NCBI RefSeq assembly: GCF_000237925.1
Contig: NC_031495.1
Coordinates: 28,464,679-28,528,678 of the forward strand
Direction: 5' to 3'
Length of the DNA stretch: 64,000 bases
Source of the DNA: Schistosoma mansoni
Taxonomy: Eukaryota; Platyhelminthes; Trematoda; Strigeidida; Schistosomatidae
The position numbers and the translations under genes are program-made. The number at the start of each line of letters is the position of its first letter. Within the stretch, counting starts at the first letter, position 1. The notes beneath the pieces were generated by a model that had not been told where the DNA came from, made no database searches, and saw only the letters and a program-made list of their open reading frames with translations. Positions 13,051-24,603 of this stretch are shown here, piece after piece.

Positions 13051-13596
13051 TTTACCACAAATTTCACATGCATATGCTAAACTTGCCATGCATGAACATG
13101 GATGTTCAGCTAAACAAAATGCATCTGGAAACCATTGAAAACATAATTGACATATATATTCTCCAATATGATTTGGTATTTCAGCTAACATTTTAACTGC
13201 TCTTGCTGTACGATCTACTGTAAAAATATTCTTATTTGTATTATTATTACTATTATTATTACTGTTACTTTTATTTGTATAGAATTGATTTGATTCAGTT
13301 AATTTATCAGTCATATTCATTTGTGACAATTCACGTGGTATAATATAAACACCATTAACTGGTGATGTTAAATGTTCATTAGATTTTAACTTCACTTTTG
13401 TTTTCGGTATTTGAGTTAAATGTTTAGATGAATCTGTGATCATTGATTGATTAGTTTGAATAGTAGACATAGAAATACTAAGTTTTTTATTATCAATCAT
13501 TGTAATATCCATACTTTTGAGGGATCTGTCTCCTTTTTTTCTCTCTAGTTTAGATGGAAACCATGTCTTATCATAGAATTCATTCTTGTGTTGTAA
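13051..13596 (-). CDS. INSM/nerfin-type zinc-finger protein, internal exon
   Basis: This exon encodes about 182 residues in phase 0. The first 140 are low-complexity and basic (Asn/Ser/Lys-rich). The end carries a C2HC finger, YICQLCFQWFPDAFCLAEHPC (C-x2-C-x12-H-x-C), followed by CEICGK, the first half of the next finger. This order matches INSM1/nerfin, where a C2HC-like finger precedes the C2H2 finger. The start is placed at 13596 because the AG at 13598-13597 follows about 80 nt without any AG, an exclusion zone typical of a 3' splice site. The open frame extends to 13668 without an ATG. The N-terminal exon or exons, where a SNAG repressor motif would lie, are not visible and may lie upstream or in the gap at 14.05 kb. 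Confidence 0.75.
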
Positions 13597-14053
13597 CTGA
13601 TTACGATATAATAAAGCATTCAATGTTTCATAAGATTTTAAAATGAAAGTCAAGTTAAACCCAAACAAAAAGAGTGAATACCAACAGAAAGTTTAATTCA
13701 AAGAATAGGGATAGAATACTGATATATTATAGGATCGTAAGAGTTGAATAATTTACTTTATAAAGAATGAAAGGTGATGAGAAAAAAAATTGGAAAACTA
13801 CTTGGATTGGATAATTCAACAATCATTGTCAAAGAGTTTGAATATACATACCTCTCATCGTTATTATTGAGTGATCTATCTTTTTTTTAAAATAATAATA
13901 AAGTAATCCGATAGGTGGTCGAGTAAAATCCTAATAGAATGTGATATTTCAACATGCTTACTTCTTCGCAGTACATATAAATAAATAGATTATATTTAGG
14001 TTAGATTGGATAAAGAGTAGCAGGTTAGAGTGAAAATGGATTAAACAAAGGTT
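13597..14053. other. Probable upstream intron of the zinc-finger gene
   Basis: AT-rich, with no coding signal. It is inferred to be intron because the exon below 13597 begins at a splice acceptor. Confidence 0.45.
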
Positions 14054-14253
14054 NNNNNNNNNNNNNNNNNNNNNNNNNNNNNNNNNNNNNNNNNNNNNNN
14101 NNNNNNNNNNNNNNNNNNNNNNNNNNNNNNNNNNNNNNNNNNNNNNNNNNNNNNNNNNNNNNNNNNNNNNNNNNNNNNNNNNNNNNNNNNNNNNNNNNNN
14201 NNNNNNNNNNNNNNNNNNNNNNNNNNNNNNNNNNNNNNNNNNNNNNNNNNNNN
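14054..14253. other. Assembly gap of 200 N
   Basis: A run of exactly 200 N, with SINE sequence directly on its right edge. The gap may have been caused by repeats. Confidence 0.99.
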
Positions 14254-14490
14254 TGAAACCCCGGCCCTACCAGCCTCGCGTCAGAGCAGTGATCAGTGAA
14301 ATTCAACCAGGTCTGTTGTGAGATAACAACTCACTGAAAGCAATTGGTGAACGGTTGCTCAAAGTTCGTGGATTGGTTGAAGTTAGACATTAACACCGTT
14401 GGATGTCGGCTCAGTGGTCTATCGGTTAAGTGCTATGGCGCGAGGCTGGTAGGTCCTGGGTTCGAATCTCGCATGTGCGGGATCGTGAAT
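14254..14490 (+). mobile_element. Hammerhead SINE, linker and head, with an inverted scrap at the left
   Basis: Positions 14254-14290 read as the head of the family on the minus strand (CCTACCAGCCTCGCG). From about 14284 the linker, the GATTGGTTGAAGTTAGACATT segment and the tRNA-like head with B box GGGTTCGAATC read on the plus strand. The copy stops before the ribozyme. Confidence 0.7.
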
Positions 14491-15827
14491 GCATATCAGT
14501 TATTAGGATCTATTGAAGCGGATATCTCTTTTGACTCAGAACTAATATATACATATCATTATCTCTTTTTTTACTATGAATAATTTAGGGTGTAAAATAA
14601 ACTTTCTTGATGTCAACCACGAGTGCTAATTTCAGTAACATTTGAGTCAGTTGAACTTGTAGATTAGTAATTTGTTGAAATTTTCGAAAGTACGTTGACG
14701 TTAAAAGACTAGTTAGATCGAGAAAAGTTGAAATTATTGAAAATAATGAAAATAATAATTTACTAAAGTAGCTTGTTAAGTAATGCGTATAATTAGCGAC
14801 TAATGTTTTTATGAAGTGATATCAGTTAAGAAAATTATTAAAATCAAGGTTCAAGTTATCTCTTTATCACAGTTTGGCTAAGATGTATTATGCAAATGGT
14901 TAAGTTCTAACTAGGTGACTGGATATTGACATATTTTCAACAAACTCTGACGGTGTTCTATTATAGTTCTTGTGAGGTCATTAGCTCTGACATCTGAAAA
15001 GTCATTACTTAGCACTAAACAGCTGGTCAGTGCTCTTTGGCTTTCAGTCATTCTTTAGATGAAGTTAGTCAGGCATGAAACTAACTTAAAATATTTACAA
15101 TTATCAGGAAACCAAAGTAAATAAGTCAATTCATTATCAGTAGCCAAACATATAAATTCTTATTCTTGCATTACTGACTTACTCAACTAATGAACACACG
15201 ATTTTAATAGCCAAACAATTATCTAACAACTGATGATAATTAACTTATACCCTCAGTTTCATAATTTGTTTTTGCTATTTATTAGGAAAGTCAATAGTAT
15301 TTTCCTTTATTGCATTTAAGACCAACTGACTACTAACAAAATGGTATTTCAGTAGATGAACAGTAATCAATATCATCAAGTTAGTGATACTTTATTTTGT
15401 TTCTTATTTACAAGTCTAGAGGGATGAATTGTTTTAGTATTTTCTTATTATTCTATCAAACTCAAGAAGCCGGAAATCTCTTCATTAATTTCAACAGAAT
15501 TTCCTATTGTTCTTTTTGATTAAACAGTAAATAATTCCACTCGATATCAAACATCATTACTCAAGGAATCAGTAATAACTGAGCTATATCAATAGTAATA
15601 GTTCTTATTCTTGTAGCAGTAAACAGAAAGCGATAGGTGCTGAATATTATGATCGAAGTAATTGTTTTGAAAAAATAAGTTGGTTTCTCTTCTCTTAGAT
15701 TAAAATAACAAGGTAGTAATCCATCCTCCTCTGTGATATTTTATTTTAATCTATTAAGATTATATCATATACGAAAGAAATAAGCTTAAAACTGATTGAC
15801 CAGTTTAATTCTCTTTACTTTATTGGT
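14491..15827. other. AT-rich non-coding stretch
   Basis: No gene or element was recognised here. Confidence 0.5.
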
Positions 15828-16025
15828 AACAGTGCGCACCCACGATCTCACCTCACGAGATTCGAACTCAGGACCTCTCAGTCTGGCGCGCGAGCTCTGA
15901 GGAGTCCCATAATCGAATGAAACGGCCATCCAGTGCTTCCAGGTTTAGGGTGGTTTAGCTTCAATTGACTTATGAATTCAACTATAAAATTACTAAAATC
16001 CCCCACAAAACCCCTTCCTGACAAA
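15828..16025. mobile_element. Chimeric hammerhead SINE (head inverted, ribozyme and tail plus)
   Basis: Positions 15829-15893 are the tRNA-like head on the minus strand (GAGATTCGAACTCAGGACC). At about 15894 the sequence switches to the ribozyme (CTCTGAGGAGTCCC), GAAAC box, tail and linker on the plus strand. The 5' half of outer stem I was lost at the switch and stem II is mismatched, so the ribozyme is defective. Confidence 0.65.
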
Positions 16026-17508
16026 ATAAAGAGTTGATACAACTACATGGCTTCTTTTAACCTAATAATTTCCCAACTTAAATAAGAAAATATAAATATT
16101 ATATAATCTCATAGAATCGAACAAATAAGACTACAGTCTGTCTAAATGTTTCAATCAGTGACTCAAAACGTCTACAATATGCCGTCTCCTCACTTCATTT
16201 CAAAATAGTGCGTAAAGATATTTAATTCTTTAGCACGTTTAATATCTATGTTATCATATTAGAATGTACTTAGTCATCTTATTTCGCTTAACTGAAACCT
16301 TATCATGAACTAAAATACTGTCTTTCTCTATTTAGTCATTAAAAACAGTATGAGCAAACACTTCCCAAAACAAAATTCCTCGATCACAAAATCAAATACA
16401 TGAACTTAGTGTACAATATAGAAACCACAGCTTAATATTTACAGACACTTCAGTAAACATATTTAACGATTGCAAACATAGTCGTCATTTTAATCAGCTT
16501 CTTATCTTTATTCAATATTTGCTCAAAAAATGATAATAAATCATTTGTAAATGAGAAACTTCAAGTTTTTGATGTTGTTGAGTTCTCTGAGGTAGATCCG
16601 AACCTAATAGATCGTGGGAATTCTGAGAACGTCGGAGAACTCCTGGAAGCATAGCATTCGGGTCAATTCGCAATATTTAGGCAGATGGAGGTAGAGGTGA
16701 CCTATCAACATATACAGAAAAAAGTCAATCAGCCATATGGTCAGGTCAATCGAACGAGACAGTTGAGTTGACGAATGAAGTAAAACCAAATCTACGGACA
16801 CAACCGATTATAAACAAGGTCACCTGAACTAGCTGCTACAACGCTTGTGTAATAAGTAATGTATTCGTTTCTACATGAATTAAGTGTTAATAATGTTGTT
16901 CAAAATGACAATGAAAGCTGTGGAATTAAACCATCTCACTCAGAAAATTCAACAACACTGAAAGCATCCACGCAAGCTGCAGGTGGTCTCCACCACTTGA
17001 AAAGCTTCAACTTTATCAATATCTATGTTCATCAAAACTTATTTTAGCTAAATGACCAAATAATGTACACAATTCGTTATCATTTATTTATTCTATATAT
17101 ACAGGATGAAATGAGTAGAGGGTTACAATAAAGTGATTGAGTATAGTGTGGGTGTGTATTGACATACTATTATGTAAGAAACTTTTAATAGGATGAAAAG
17201 AAACATTTTATCTCCCATCTGATAATATAATCTATCAACATTAGTGAATAGTACCGACTACATTTATCTGTCATTATTACTATTGTGTATTTAATTAGAC
17301 ACGTTATTGACAATTATCTGAAATATGAGAAATGTCTAAATTAAATGAATAGAGGAAAGAGAAGGGGAAGAAAAGCAAACTCAGTGTTTAAATAAAATCA
17401 CAGTTTCGTCATCCTCATCACTAGCATTGCTAGTCTTCAGTTATTCCATTCTTCTCCCCCACGTTCTTCTTTCCCTCTTCTTAACCCATTTTCTCTTCTA
17501 CCTTTCCT
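16026..17508. other. Non-coding stretch
   Basis: A 62-codon frame at 16859-17047 ends near a GCAG/GT junction but has no family match and no clear acceptor. No element was recognised. Confidence 0.45.
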
Positions 17509-17580
17509 ATGTCTTTAATTATCTCTCTTTTGAAGTTTAATATTATGTCTTTAATTATCTCTCTTTTGAAGTTTAATATT
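17509..17580 (+). repeat. Perfect 36-bp tandem duplication
   Basis: The 36-bp block starting ATGTCTTTAATTATCTCTC at 17509 is repeated without change from 17545. It looks like a recent slippage or duplication event in non-coding DNA. Confidence 0.9.
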
Positions 17581-17837
17581 TGAGTGACGTTATATATATA
17601 TATATATGCCTAATGTTTGTGGGTATGTACAAGCTTAGATGTCATGAAGCATAAAATAGAGAGGAGACAGAGTATCATTTGTTACTTCTTTCTTGTCAGA
17701 AATCTTCATCAAATGAAAATATAAATTGTTAGTTAGGTTTACATATTTTAATGTTAAAAGTATTTACTCAGAAGAAAAAGTTGAAAAACTGTTTTCACTA
17801 ATATTTCTCACATGTGAGGCAGTTACGCGCCGAAAAT

Positions 17838-17965
17838 AGTAGCTCGATGTCGTGGATTATTTAAAGTTAGACATTACACCGTTTGATCTCAGCTCAGAGA
17901 TCTGTAGGCTAAATGTTCGAGTGCGAGAAAGGAGGTTAGGGGTTAGATTCTCGTAGGCGGATGGC
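17838..17965 (+). mobile_element. Decayed hammerhead SINE head
   Basis: CGTGGATTATTTAAAGTTAG, a degraded A box (AGCTCAGAGATCTGTAGG) and a degraded B box (GGGGTTAGATTC) place this as an old copy. The ribozyme is gone. Confidence 0.5.
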
Positions 17966-18469
17966 ATGAATCAGCCTTGCAAGCGTTGTCATTCTTGTGT
18001 AACTTATCCCTTTTATTCATATTAAATATATTCCTCTATATCCATCCTAAATGTGTTCTCCATCATATATTAGCGATGATTGCGATAGTACGAGACACTG
18101 TAGACAATGATGTGACTTTCACGTAAAATCTTATAGATTAGGTAGTCACATCATGACAAATCTACAATCTTAGGATTAGGCCTATTATTAGAGTGATACT
18201 AATAACCAAGTAGACCATAATTTCACAAATTATTATCCACTATTCCTGAGTATTTGTAATGATTCTCCAATTAATCTAAATTCGTTATGACAAAAAACAA
18301 ACTTTTTATTCTGTAGTGAAAATTATTAAAATATTGTTACAAAATAATGTTTTTCTTCTAAGAATAAAACTGTTAAATAATAACTTGATGTCAATAGATT
18401 TAAAATCAAAGAAAACAAGAGAAAATCATATTGAACTTTGATCATATAAATGGAATCTTAAACAATGAT
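17966..18469. other. AT-rich non-coding stretch
   Basis: Nothing recognisable was seen in this interval. Confidence 0.5.
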
Positions 18470-18945
18470 TAAAGTTCTGGGTTCGAATCTCACGAGGCGA
18501 GATCTTGGTTGCGCACTGCTGAGGAGTCCCACAATAAGACAAAACGGCCATCCAGTACTTCCAGGTTTTCAATGATGGTCTAGCTTCAATTGACTCATGA
18601 TCTCAACTATATAAAATCACTAAAATCTCCACAAAACCCCCTTCTGATAAAGATCATTTGCTCATTAGTGACTGGCTCCATGAGATATTTCCTGGAGTTC
18701 TAGTGAGAAGCAGTAACCAGTGGAGTTCAACCAGGTCTGTTGGAAGATACCAACTCACTGAAGACATTGGTGAATGGTTGCTCAATCTCGTGGATTGGTT
18801 GAAGTTGGCCATTAACACCGTTGGATGCCGGTTCATTGGTCTAATGGCTGAGTGCTCGCATGGAAGACTGATAGGTCCTGGGTCCAAATCTCGTGAATTA
18901 AACTACTACATTACTAAAATCTCTACAAAACTCCCTTCTGAATAT
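18470..18945 (+). mobile_element. Tandem (1.3-unit) hammerhead SINE
   Basis: The end of one unit (B box GGGTTCGAATC at 18479, ribozyme, tail) runs without a break into the linker and the head of a second unit (B box position at 18880). The spacing of 401 nt gives the unit length. The first ribozyme keeps CTGAGGAG but its GAAA box reads AAAA. Head-to-tail units are what a circular or concatemeric intermediate would leave; that is inference. Confidence 0.75.
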
Positions 18946-19593
18946 GGTTAAAGTAATTAACATCATTAGAAATGTATTTGAAACTTTGTATATGTACAAA
19001 CTGAATTGAAATATGTTTTTATTTTAATCTGACCTTCATTCTCTTACATCAATCTGATCATTGATACTTATTATGATTTTTATAGGTACACTAATTAATA
19101 AGTAGTATTTCATGTGAGGAGGAAATATTTGTATAAATTAGATAGATCTAAACTAGAACAGTTATTTGAAAACTCTTTATTATACCAAGAAAACATGGTC
19201 TTGTAGCTTCAGTTTGGGGACAATTTTTAAGAAATATGACCTAATTATATATATCAGTAGACAGATATTGGCATGATAAACTAAAATTAATTAAAATTTC
19301 AGTTATCTAAATATTTAATAAAAATTTGTCCATAAATTTGTTTAAATATACCAATGTTGCACAAATCCTTTATCATTGTTACCATTTAATTTAAATAACT
19401 TAGATACAAACAATTATATTCAGCGTACAATAACTTACTAAGTCATTATAAACTTTAAAGAAGTTGATTTTGGAAAACCTGTAAATCACTTCTTGATATT
19501 ATAGGGAAAATTCGTATCAGTTATATAATGATCAGAAGATAGAGAATGATCAGAAAGTGTTCAAATGTTTTGCTTAGAATTATTTAGTAATGT
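18946..19593. other. AT-rich non-coding stretch
   Basis: No gene was seen. This is the DNA immediately before the Penelope-like fragment, and no upstream reverse transcriptase part is present. Confidence 0.5.
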
Positions 19594-19899
19594 ATGTGTA
19601 GTCACATATACATAGGGAGGAGCAATGTTGATCTGAAAGTTAGGGTATGTGAACATGCACCAAAATGGTTGCATAAACAAATAGAATCAAATGACCCGAT
19701 AAGGGTAGAGGATAAACATCCATCATCCTCTATAGCCAAACACATAATCGAAACAGGCCATAAGATTGATCTTAACTCGACTTTTGTGGTGTTATATAAG
19801 AGTGTAAAAGGACGTATACTAAGGTTTATTGAAGCTTTAGCCATACGAAGATTCGAACCCCCTTTGTGTATTCGGGGATTGGTTGAAGTTAGATATTAA
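19594..19899 (+). pseudogene. Penelope-like element, GIY-YIG endonuclease end (5'-truncated)
   Basis: About 100 residues match the C-terminal GIY-YIG nuclease of Penelope-like elements. YIGRS lies at residues 6-10, then KVRVCEH, SSIAKHIIETGH, and FIEALAIRRFEPPLC with the expected glutamate. The reverse transcriptase half is missing at the 5' side, so this is a truncated copy. The last seven codons and the TAA stop (GLVEVRY) are encoded by the GATTGGTTGAAGTTAG segment of the hammerhead SINE that follows, so the frame ends inside that repeat. The family call rests on the motif set and order. Confidence 0.75.
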
Positions 19900-20095
19900 C
19901 ACCATCGGATGCCGGCTCAGTGGTCTATCGGTTAAGTGCTCTGGCGCGAGACTAGCAGGCTCTGAGTTCGAATCCCGCGAGGCGAGATCGTGGATGTGCA
20001 CTACTAAAGAGTCCCGCAATAGGACGAAACGGCCGTTCAGTGCTCTCAGGTTTTCCCTCAATTGACTCATGCTTTCAACTGTTCAAAAACAGTTT
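19873..20095 (+). mobile_element. Hammerhead SINE / possible Penelope-like terminal unit
   Basis: GATTGGTTGAAGTTAG, the tRNA-like head (A box GGCTCAGTGGTCTATCGG, B box GAGTTCGAATCCC), ribozyme segment near 20000-20043 and tail lie directly downstream of the GIY-YIG frame. The first ribozyme core box reads CTAAAGAG instead of CTGANGAG, so it is inactive. In other animals, Penelope-like elements carry hammerheads in their pseudo-LTRs, so this unit may be the element's own terminus rather than a chance insertion. Confidence 0.7.
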
Positions 20096-21784
20096 GTTCT
20101 CACCTTAAACCTACCCTGGTGATATTAGCTTATTATCCAGAGTGATTAGGTTTCAAATTGTTTTCACATTATTTTTATTATTATTATCCTTGTCTCCTCT
20201 TACCCTCCCTCATTTCCACTCTAGCTGACCTTTTATTTTTATACATAAATGTTCTCAACAAGTATATGTGTGATTAAATTGTTCGAAATGTATTGCGCTA
20301 ATATATCACATAGTTCTGATAATCGTCGTCTTCTTATTACACCATCGAAATGTAGACTAACATTTTATTTCTGAACGAAATCCAAAAGGAAAATTTAAAA
20401 AGATTAGAGTTAATAACGTCAGTCTAAATTTCTGATGTGAACTGGAAATAAGTTGCAGTTTAAGTATTCAACAATAAAGTCACTAATTTCAAACTTCCAC
20501 AAGGAAGAATGTTTATTGTAAGTAAGATTTGTCAAGAGTTTCGGAGTATGTTGAAAAGATTATTAATTTCTACTCAAGTTCATGATCACTTCAATCGAGA
20601 ACTTCAAAAGTTATCATAAAACTTTATTTAATCATACTTTCTTGAATACTTATTTGTCGATGTATAGAAAATGAATAGATATTGAAACGTTCATTGAACT
20701 CCATGAATTTAAAAATCTTAATTGAATAGCATGAATACAATGTACAGTACCAATTTACTTTTAGTTCTGTCAAAGGTACTACGGAATTAATTATTTCAAT
20801 AAATGTAAGTCTTGAATTTGCTAATGAATACAAATGGAAGTCGTAAACTAGAAACAAAAAGTTTGTAATGCTTTTTGAAATTAATAAGCTGGTAATTCGT
20901 CCACAAACTCTTTGGTTAATGTAAGTACAGTTCTGAAATACTTGAATTATAAATAGAGTATTCAGCAATTTTATTGCAAGTAAATAAGTTAGTGGATATG
21001 AAAAATGACTAAAAACATTAGTTACGACTGGGGTATTGCCACTAATCAACCTTAGAAACAGTACAGAAACTGAAGAACGTTCAAAGTATATTTGGTCGAT
21101 CGAAGACTTTTAGTGAATCTCAATAAGTAATAAAAGATGACTTGTTTTGTTCATCATTTACCTTGATTGTTTAAACTTACCAATTGTTACGAATTCTGGA
21201 AATTGTCTAGAATTCTCTCAAACTCAGAAATCATACTACTGGCGTTTTTTGAATTACTGTAAATTCAAGTACCGATTGGATTTTAGAAGTTCGTTGGGAA
21301 ATTAGCACCCCAGGGTTCTGTAACTAATTATGTCAGTTTTGTAAAATGAGCATCAAATGAATAAGATACAACTAAATAAAGTTCACTGAATAGTATTCGC
21401 AGTTTGGGCAGTGAGAAAACCTCAGAGAAGAGGAAATAAAATAAAAATTATCAATGATGGTTAAAGCATTTCATTAAGAAATTTAATGACTACCCATTAA
21501 GCTCATGCAAGTTAATCAGTGGATGATAACTGATATATTTTGAAACTCGAAGTCAACCTTAGAACTCTCCGATCAGCGAAAGATATGCAACCATTGACCC
21601 AATTGATAAAACATCCTGATTTATTTCGCTATGTTACTTAACGCACCTAATTTGCCATATGAAACTTGATTACAACACTAATCACACAACTTGGGAAAAT
21701 CTAGTACGTTACAAATATTTTATGGTTGGTCAGACGCAATTCGAATAACTTAAGCGTACTAATGACTGCAACTATCAGTTGACC
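20096..21784. other. AT-rich non-coding stretch
   Basis: A 141-codon minus frame at 20624-21049 is AT-driven, hydrophobic in patches and matches nothing I know. I do not call it a gene. Confidence 0.5.
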
Positions 21785-22170
21785 ACGCATGACATTGATC
21801 ACCACCCAGTGATCAATCAATTGTGATTACATCTCAGTCCTACCGGAGGTCGGTCGCGGCCCGAATAGCTCAGTGGTAACGTCTCTGACTGTGAAGCTGA
21901 GTGAAACACGGGATCGAATCCGTCAGGGAGCATCAGTTCCCTCAAGATTACAGGTACACCTTGCTGACGAGTGCCAGGTAGCATGAAACCCGGGTCCAGG
22001 GTTTCCTGTTAACCACCTCCAACCACCATCTTATCTCAACATAGTGCACGCAGTGTCGAGCCACCTAGACTAGTGGCCACATTGCAACCTGATCGATAGC
22101 ATTCGATCAGCACTAAGAAGGGCTTGACACGCATGACATTGATCACCACCCAGTGATCAATCAATTGTGA
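21785..22170 (+). mobile_element. SM-alpha-related hammerhead unit with 42-bp terminal direct repeats
   Basis: A 42-bp segment (starting ACGCATGACATTGATCACC) occurs at 21785-21826 and again at 22129-22170, a period of 344 bp. Between them are a tRNA-like head (GAATAGCTCAGTGGTAACG, B box GGGATCGAATCC), a hammerhead and a 3' body. The unit length fits the SM-alpha type of schistosome repeat. One full unit plus a 42-bp overlap is what an excised piece of a tandem array, or a re-inserted linearised circle, would look like. Confidence 0.75.
21958..22002 (+). ncRNA. Hammerhead ribozyme, nearly intact (SM-alpha type)
   Basis: Stem I ACCTTG pairs with CAGGGT (6 bp with one G-U). The core is CTGACGA. 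Stem II is GTGC/GCAT with a CAGGTA loop, then GAAA, a short stem III (AC...GT) and GTC with cleavage expected after 21996. The only weakness is a G-U pair where G-C normally closes stem II next to the core. The fold is otherwise complete. Confidence 0.75.
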
Positions 22171-22603
22171 CTATCAGTGAAGTAGGTTTCTATTTGTAAC
22201 GGAGCATGGGACATCTCATTGATAGATAAAAATGATCCATTGGTATAAATCGAAAACATTTTTCAATTTAAACTCATCGTCAACTTCCAAATGATTATAA
22301 AATATTTTAAGTTGTAATTAAATTAATCCATTTCAGTTATTGTATGAATATTCAGCTATTAGAAATTATCATGTAATTGTTCAAGCTTAATTATACAAAG
22401 TTATTTAAAAGATTAATCTTTTAGTTAACAATCTAAAATCTAAAGAATATAGTAACAATTGCATTGGGAAGAAATCACTTTGAAATAATTTAACCTCTTA
22501 TGAATAAAAATTCCTCATAAACCGAACGCGTAATCTTGTCATTTAATCTTATAATAAATATTAGGACAATAAATTTTGGTTATGCGATTGATCTAAAGGA
22601 CAA
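22171..22603. other. AT-rich non-coding stretch
   Basis: Nothing recognisable was seen in this interval. Confidence 0.5.
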
Positions 22604-22850
22604 TGGTGGCCGATGACGCAATTTCGTGGATTGGTTGAAGTTAGAAATTAACACCGTTGGATGCCAGCTCAATGATTTAGAGGTTAGGCGTTCGTGCGCA
22701 TGACCAAAGGTCCTGGGTTCGAATCTCGTGAGGCGGGATCGTGGATGCTCACTGCTGTGGAGTCCCTACTGGGACGAAACGGACGTCCAGTAATTCCAGG
22801 TTTTTCATGGTGGTCTAGCTTCAACTGAATCATAATTTCAACTATATAAA
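22604..22850 (+). mobile_element. Hammerhead SINE, monomer
   Basis: A near full-length single unit: CAATTTCGTGGATTGGTTG, head with B box GGGTTCGAATCTC, ribozyme and tail. The ribozyme keeps stem II (GTCCC...GGGAC), GAAA and GTC, but the core reads CTGTGGAG (A to T), which should block cleavage. Confidence 0.8.
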
Positions 22851-24561
22851 AATACTGTATTCTGTTAAAGTAAGCCTTGAAATTACTCCATTGATAGCTG
22901 TTTTTCTTTCGCATTATATAAAAAAGTTGTTATACCTTTTAGAAAAGTCTTACTATTTATCTTTCGAATTGTTCCTGTTACCGCTTTAGTGTTTCCTCTA
23001 TTTAAATATAGAGAAAAAATTTCTCCAACTATATATTTATTTAACATTTTAAAATGAAACAAACATACAAAACATTTAACAATAACCATTGGAAGTAAAA
23101 TGATTTCAAAAATGGTAAGTAGTTCTTTTCGAAAAAACAAAATATTCATTATTCAAAAATGTTTCAGAAAGCTTGTCTAAACATGACATATTTACACTTA
23201 GTTTACAGTGTATCATAACAGGATTTTTTATAAATGTTTCTTACAGGAAATGTCCAAATGTACATATACTAAACAATGAAGATGATATGTATTTGAAGAG
23301 TTTTTTGTTGTGGACGAAAAAGAGGAGAAAATGAATGAAACGATGAAAACTCTATTTTGTGAAGGAAAGAAAGTAAGGAATCTGAAAATCGAATATCTGA
23401 GGCTTTTGAATAGCTTCCTTATTCTCACTCTTGTATGCTTATGTATGTTTACATGTACGTACGCATGGATAGAAGAAAGTCTTGTGTAAACTAGCCAAAA
23501 AGCTGTAACTATTTTTAACTTATTTTGAACATGTCTGAAATAAGTTTGTCATGTTCTATGTTCTAATTCCAGCCTAACTTAAATTGTTTTTATTATAATA
23601 ATATTAAACTTCAGCACGCAGGTCTAATAGTATAAAACATATTTAAAGCCAACGAAACAATTTTTATCAGAAGAGTAGGTGAAGAAAAGTAAAGAATGAT
23701 ACATGTTTATGAAATCATGAAGTTCGCAATCATTCGGAAAGAATTTGAAAAGTAGATAATGTTCAGAGGTTCTCATAAAAAAGAGACGTAAATACATTAG
23801 AGATATAACTATATTTAAGGATTAGATTACTGTTTGATCAGTATCTTGTTATCTAATCCTGCTGATCTAATTCCGTCAGGGACATTTTATTACGGTCACT
23901 AGTCTAAATGACCTGATATTGGAACTAAGTCTGTTAGCTATTAAATGGCTGTAGGCATTTATCGAGAATATTTGTATGTTAGTTAATAATCATCAGCACA
24001 ATAGATATACAATCTTAACTGATAGTTCACTCAGTAATAAAGACCAAACAAAGTGACACTACTTACTATCAAATATTTAGTTACCGTAAAGATATTTGAA
24101 TTATTTCTCTATAAAACTTTGTCTCATGAAGCTAATATTTTTCATAAGGCTTGGCTCGATGTTTGGCGGATATGCAATGGGAATCGCGCAAATAAACCAC
24201 TAGGTCAAAATTCAGTGATTCAGACTTTCGAAATCCGATTAATATGTGATACAATGTGATTTCCAGTCTTCAGTGATTTCTACATAATTTTTTTAATAAG
24301 GATCAAATGACATCCACTCTTTCCTACCCATTCATAGACCTATATAGCTTTCTTCATTACATTTCAGCGCAAAACTGATGCACAGTTTTCTACAATATAA
24401 TTATCTATCACTTGATCAAATGTATTTCAAATTTAGTTTGATGATCATAATTAAAGATGTTAGTTAATTGACTGCTATTTTCCTAAGATTACTAGTACCA
24501 CAATTAAAGGTTATATATGCCCTGAGGCGTTGCATTTGTGCCACCTGCCTCACTAAAACTA

Positions 24562-24603
<42 letters not shown>

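Noticed and set aside
20624-21049. 141-codon minus frame as a gene
   Set aside because: AT-driven composition, no domain and no splice context; likely chance.
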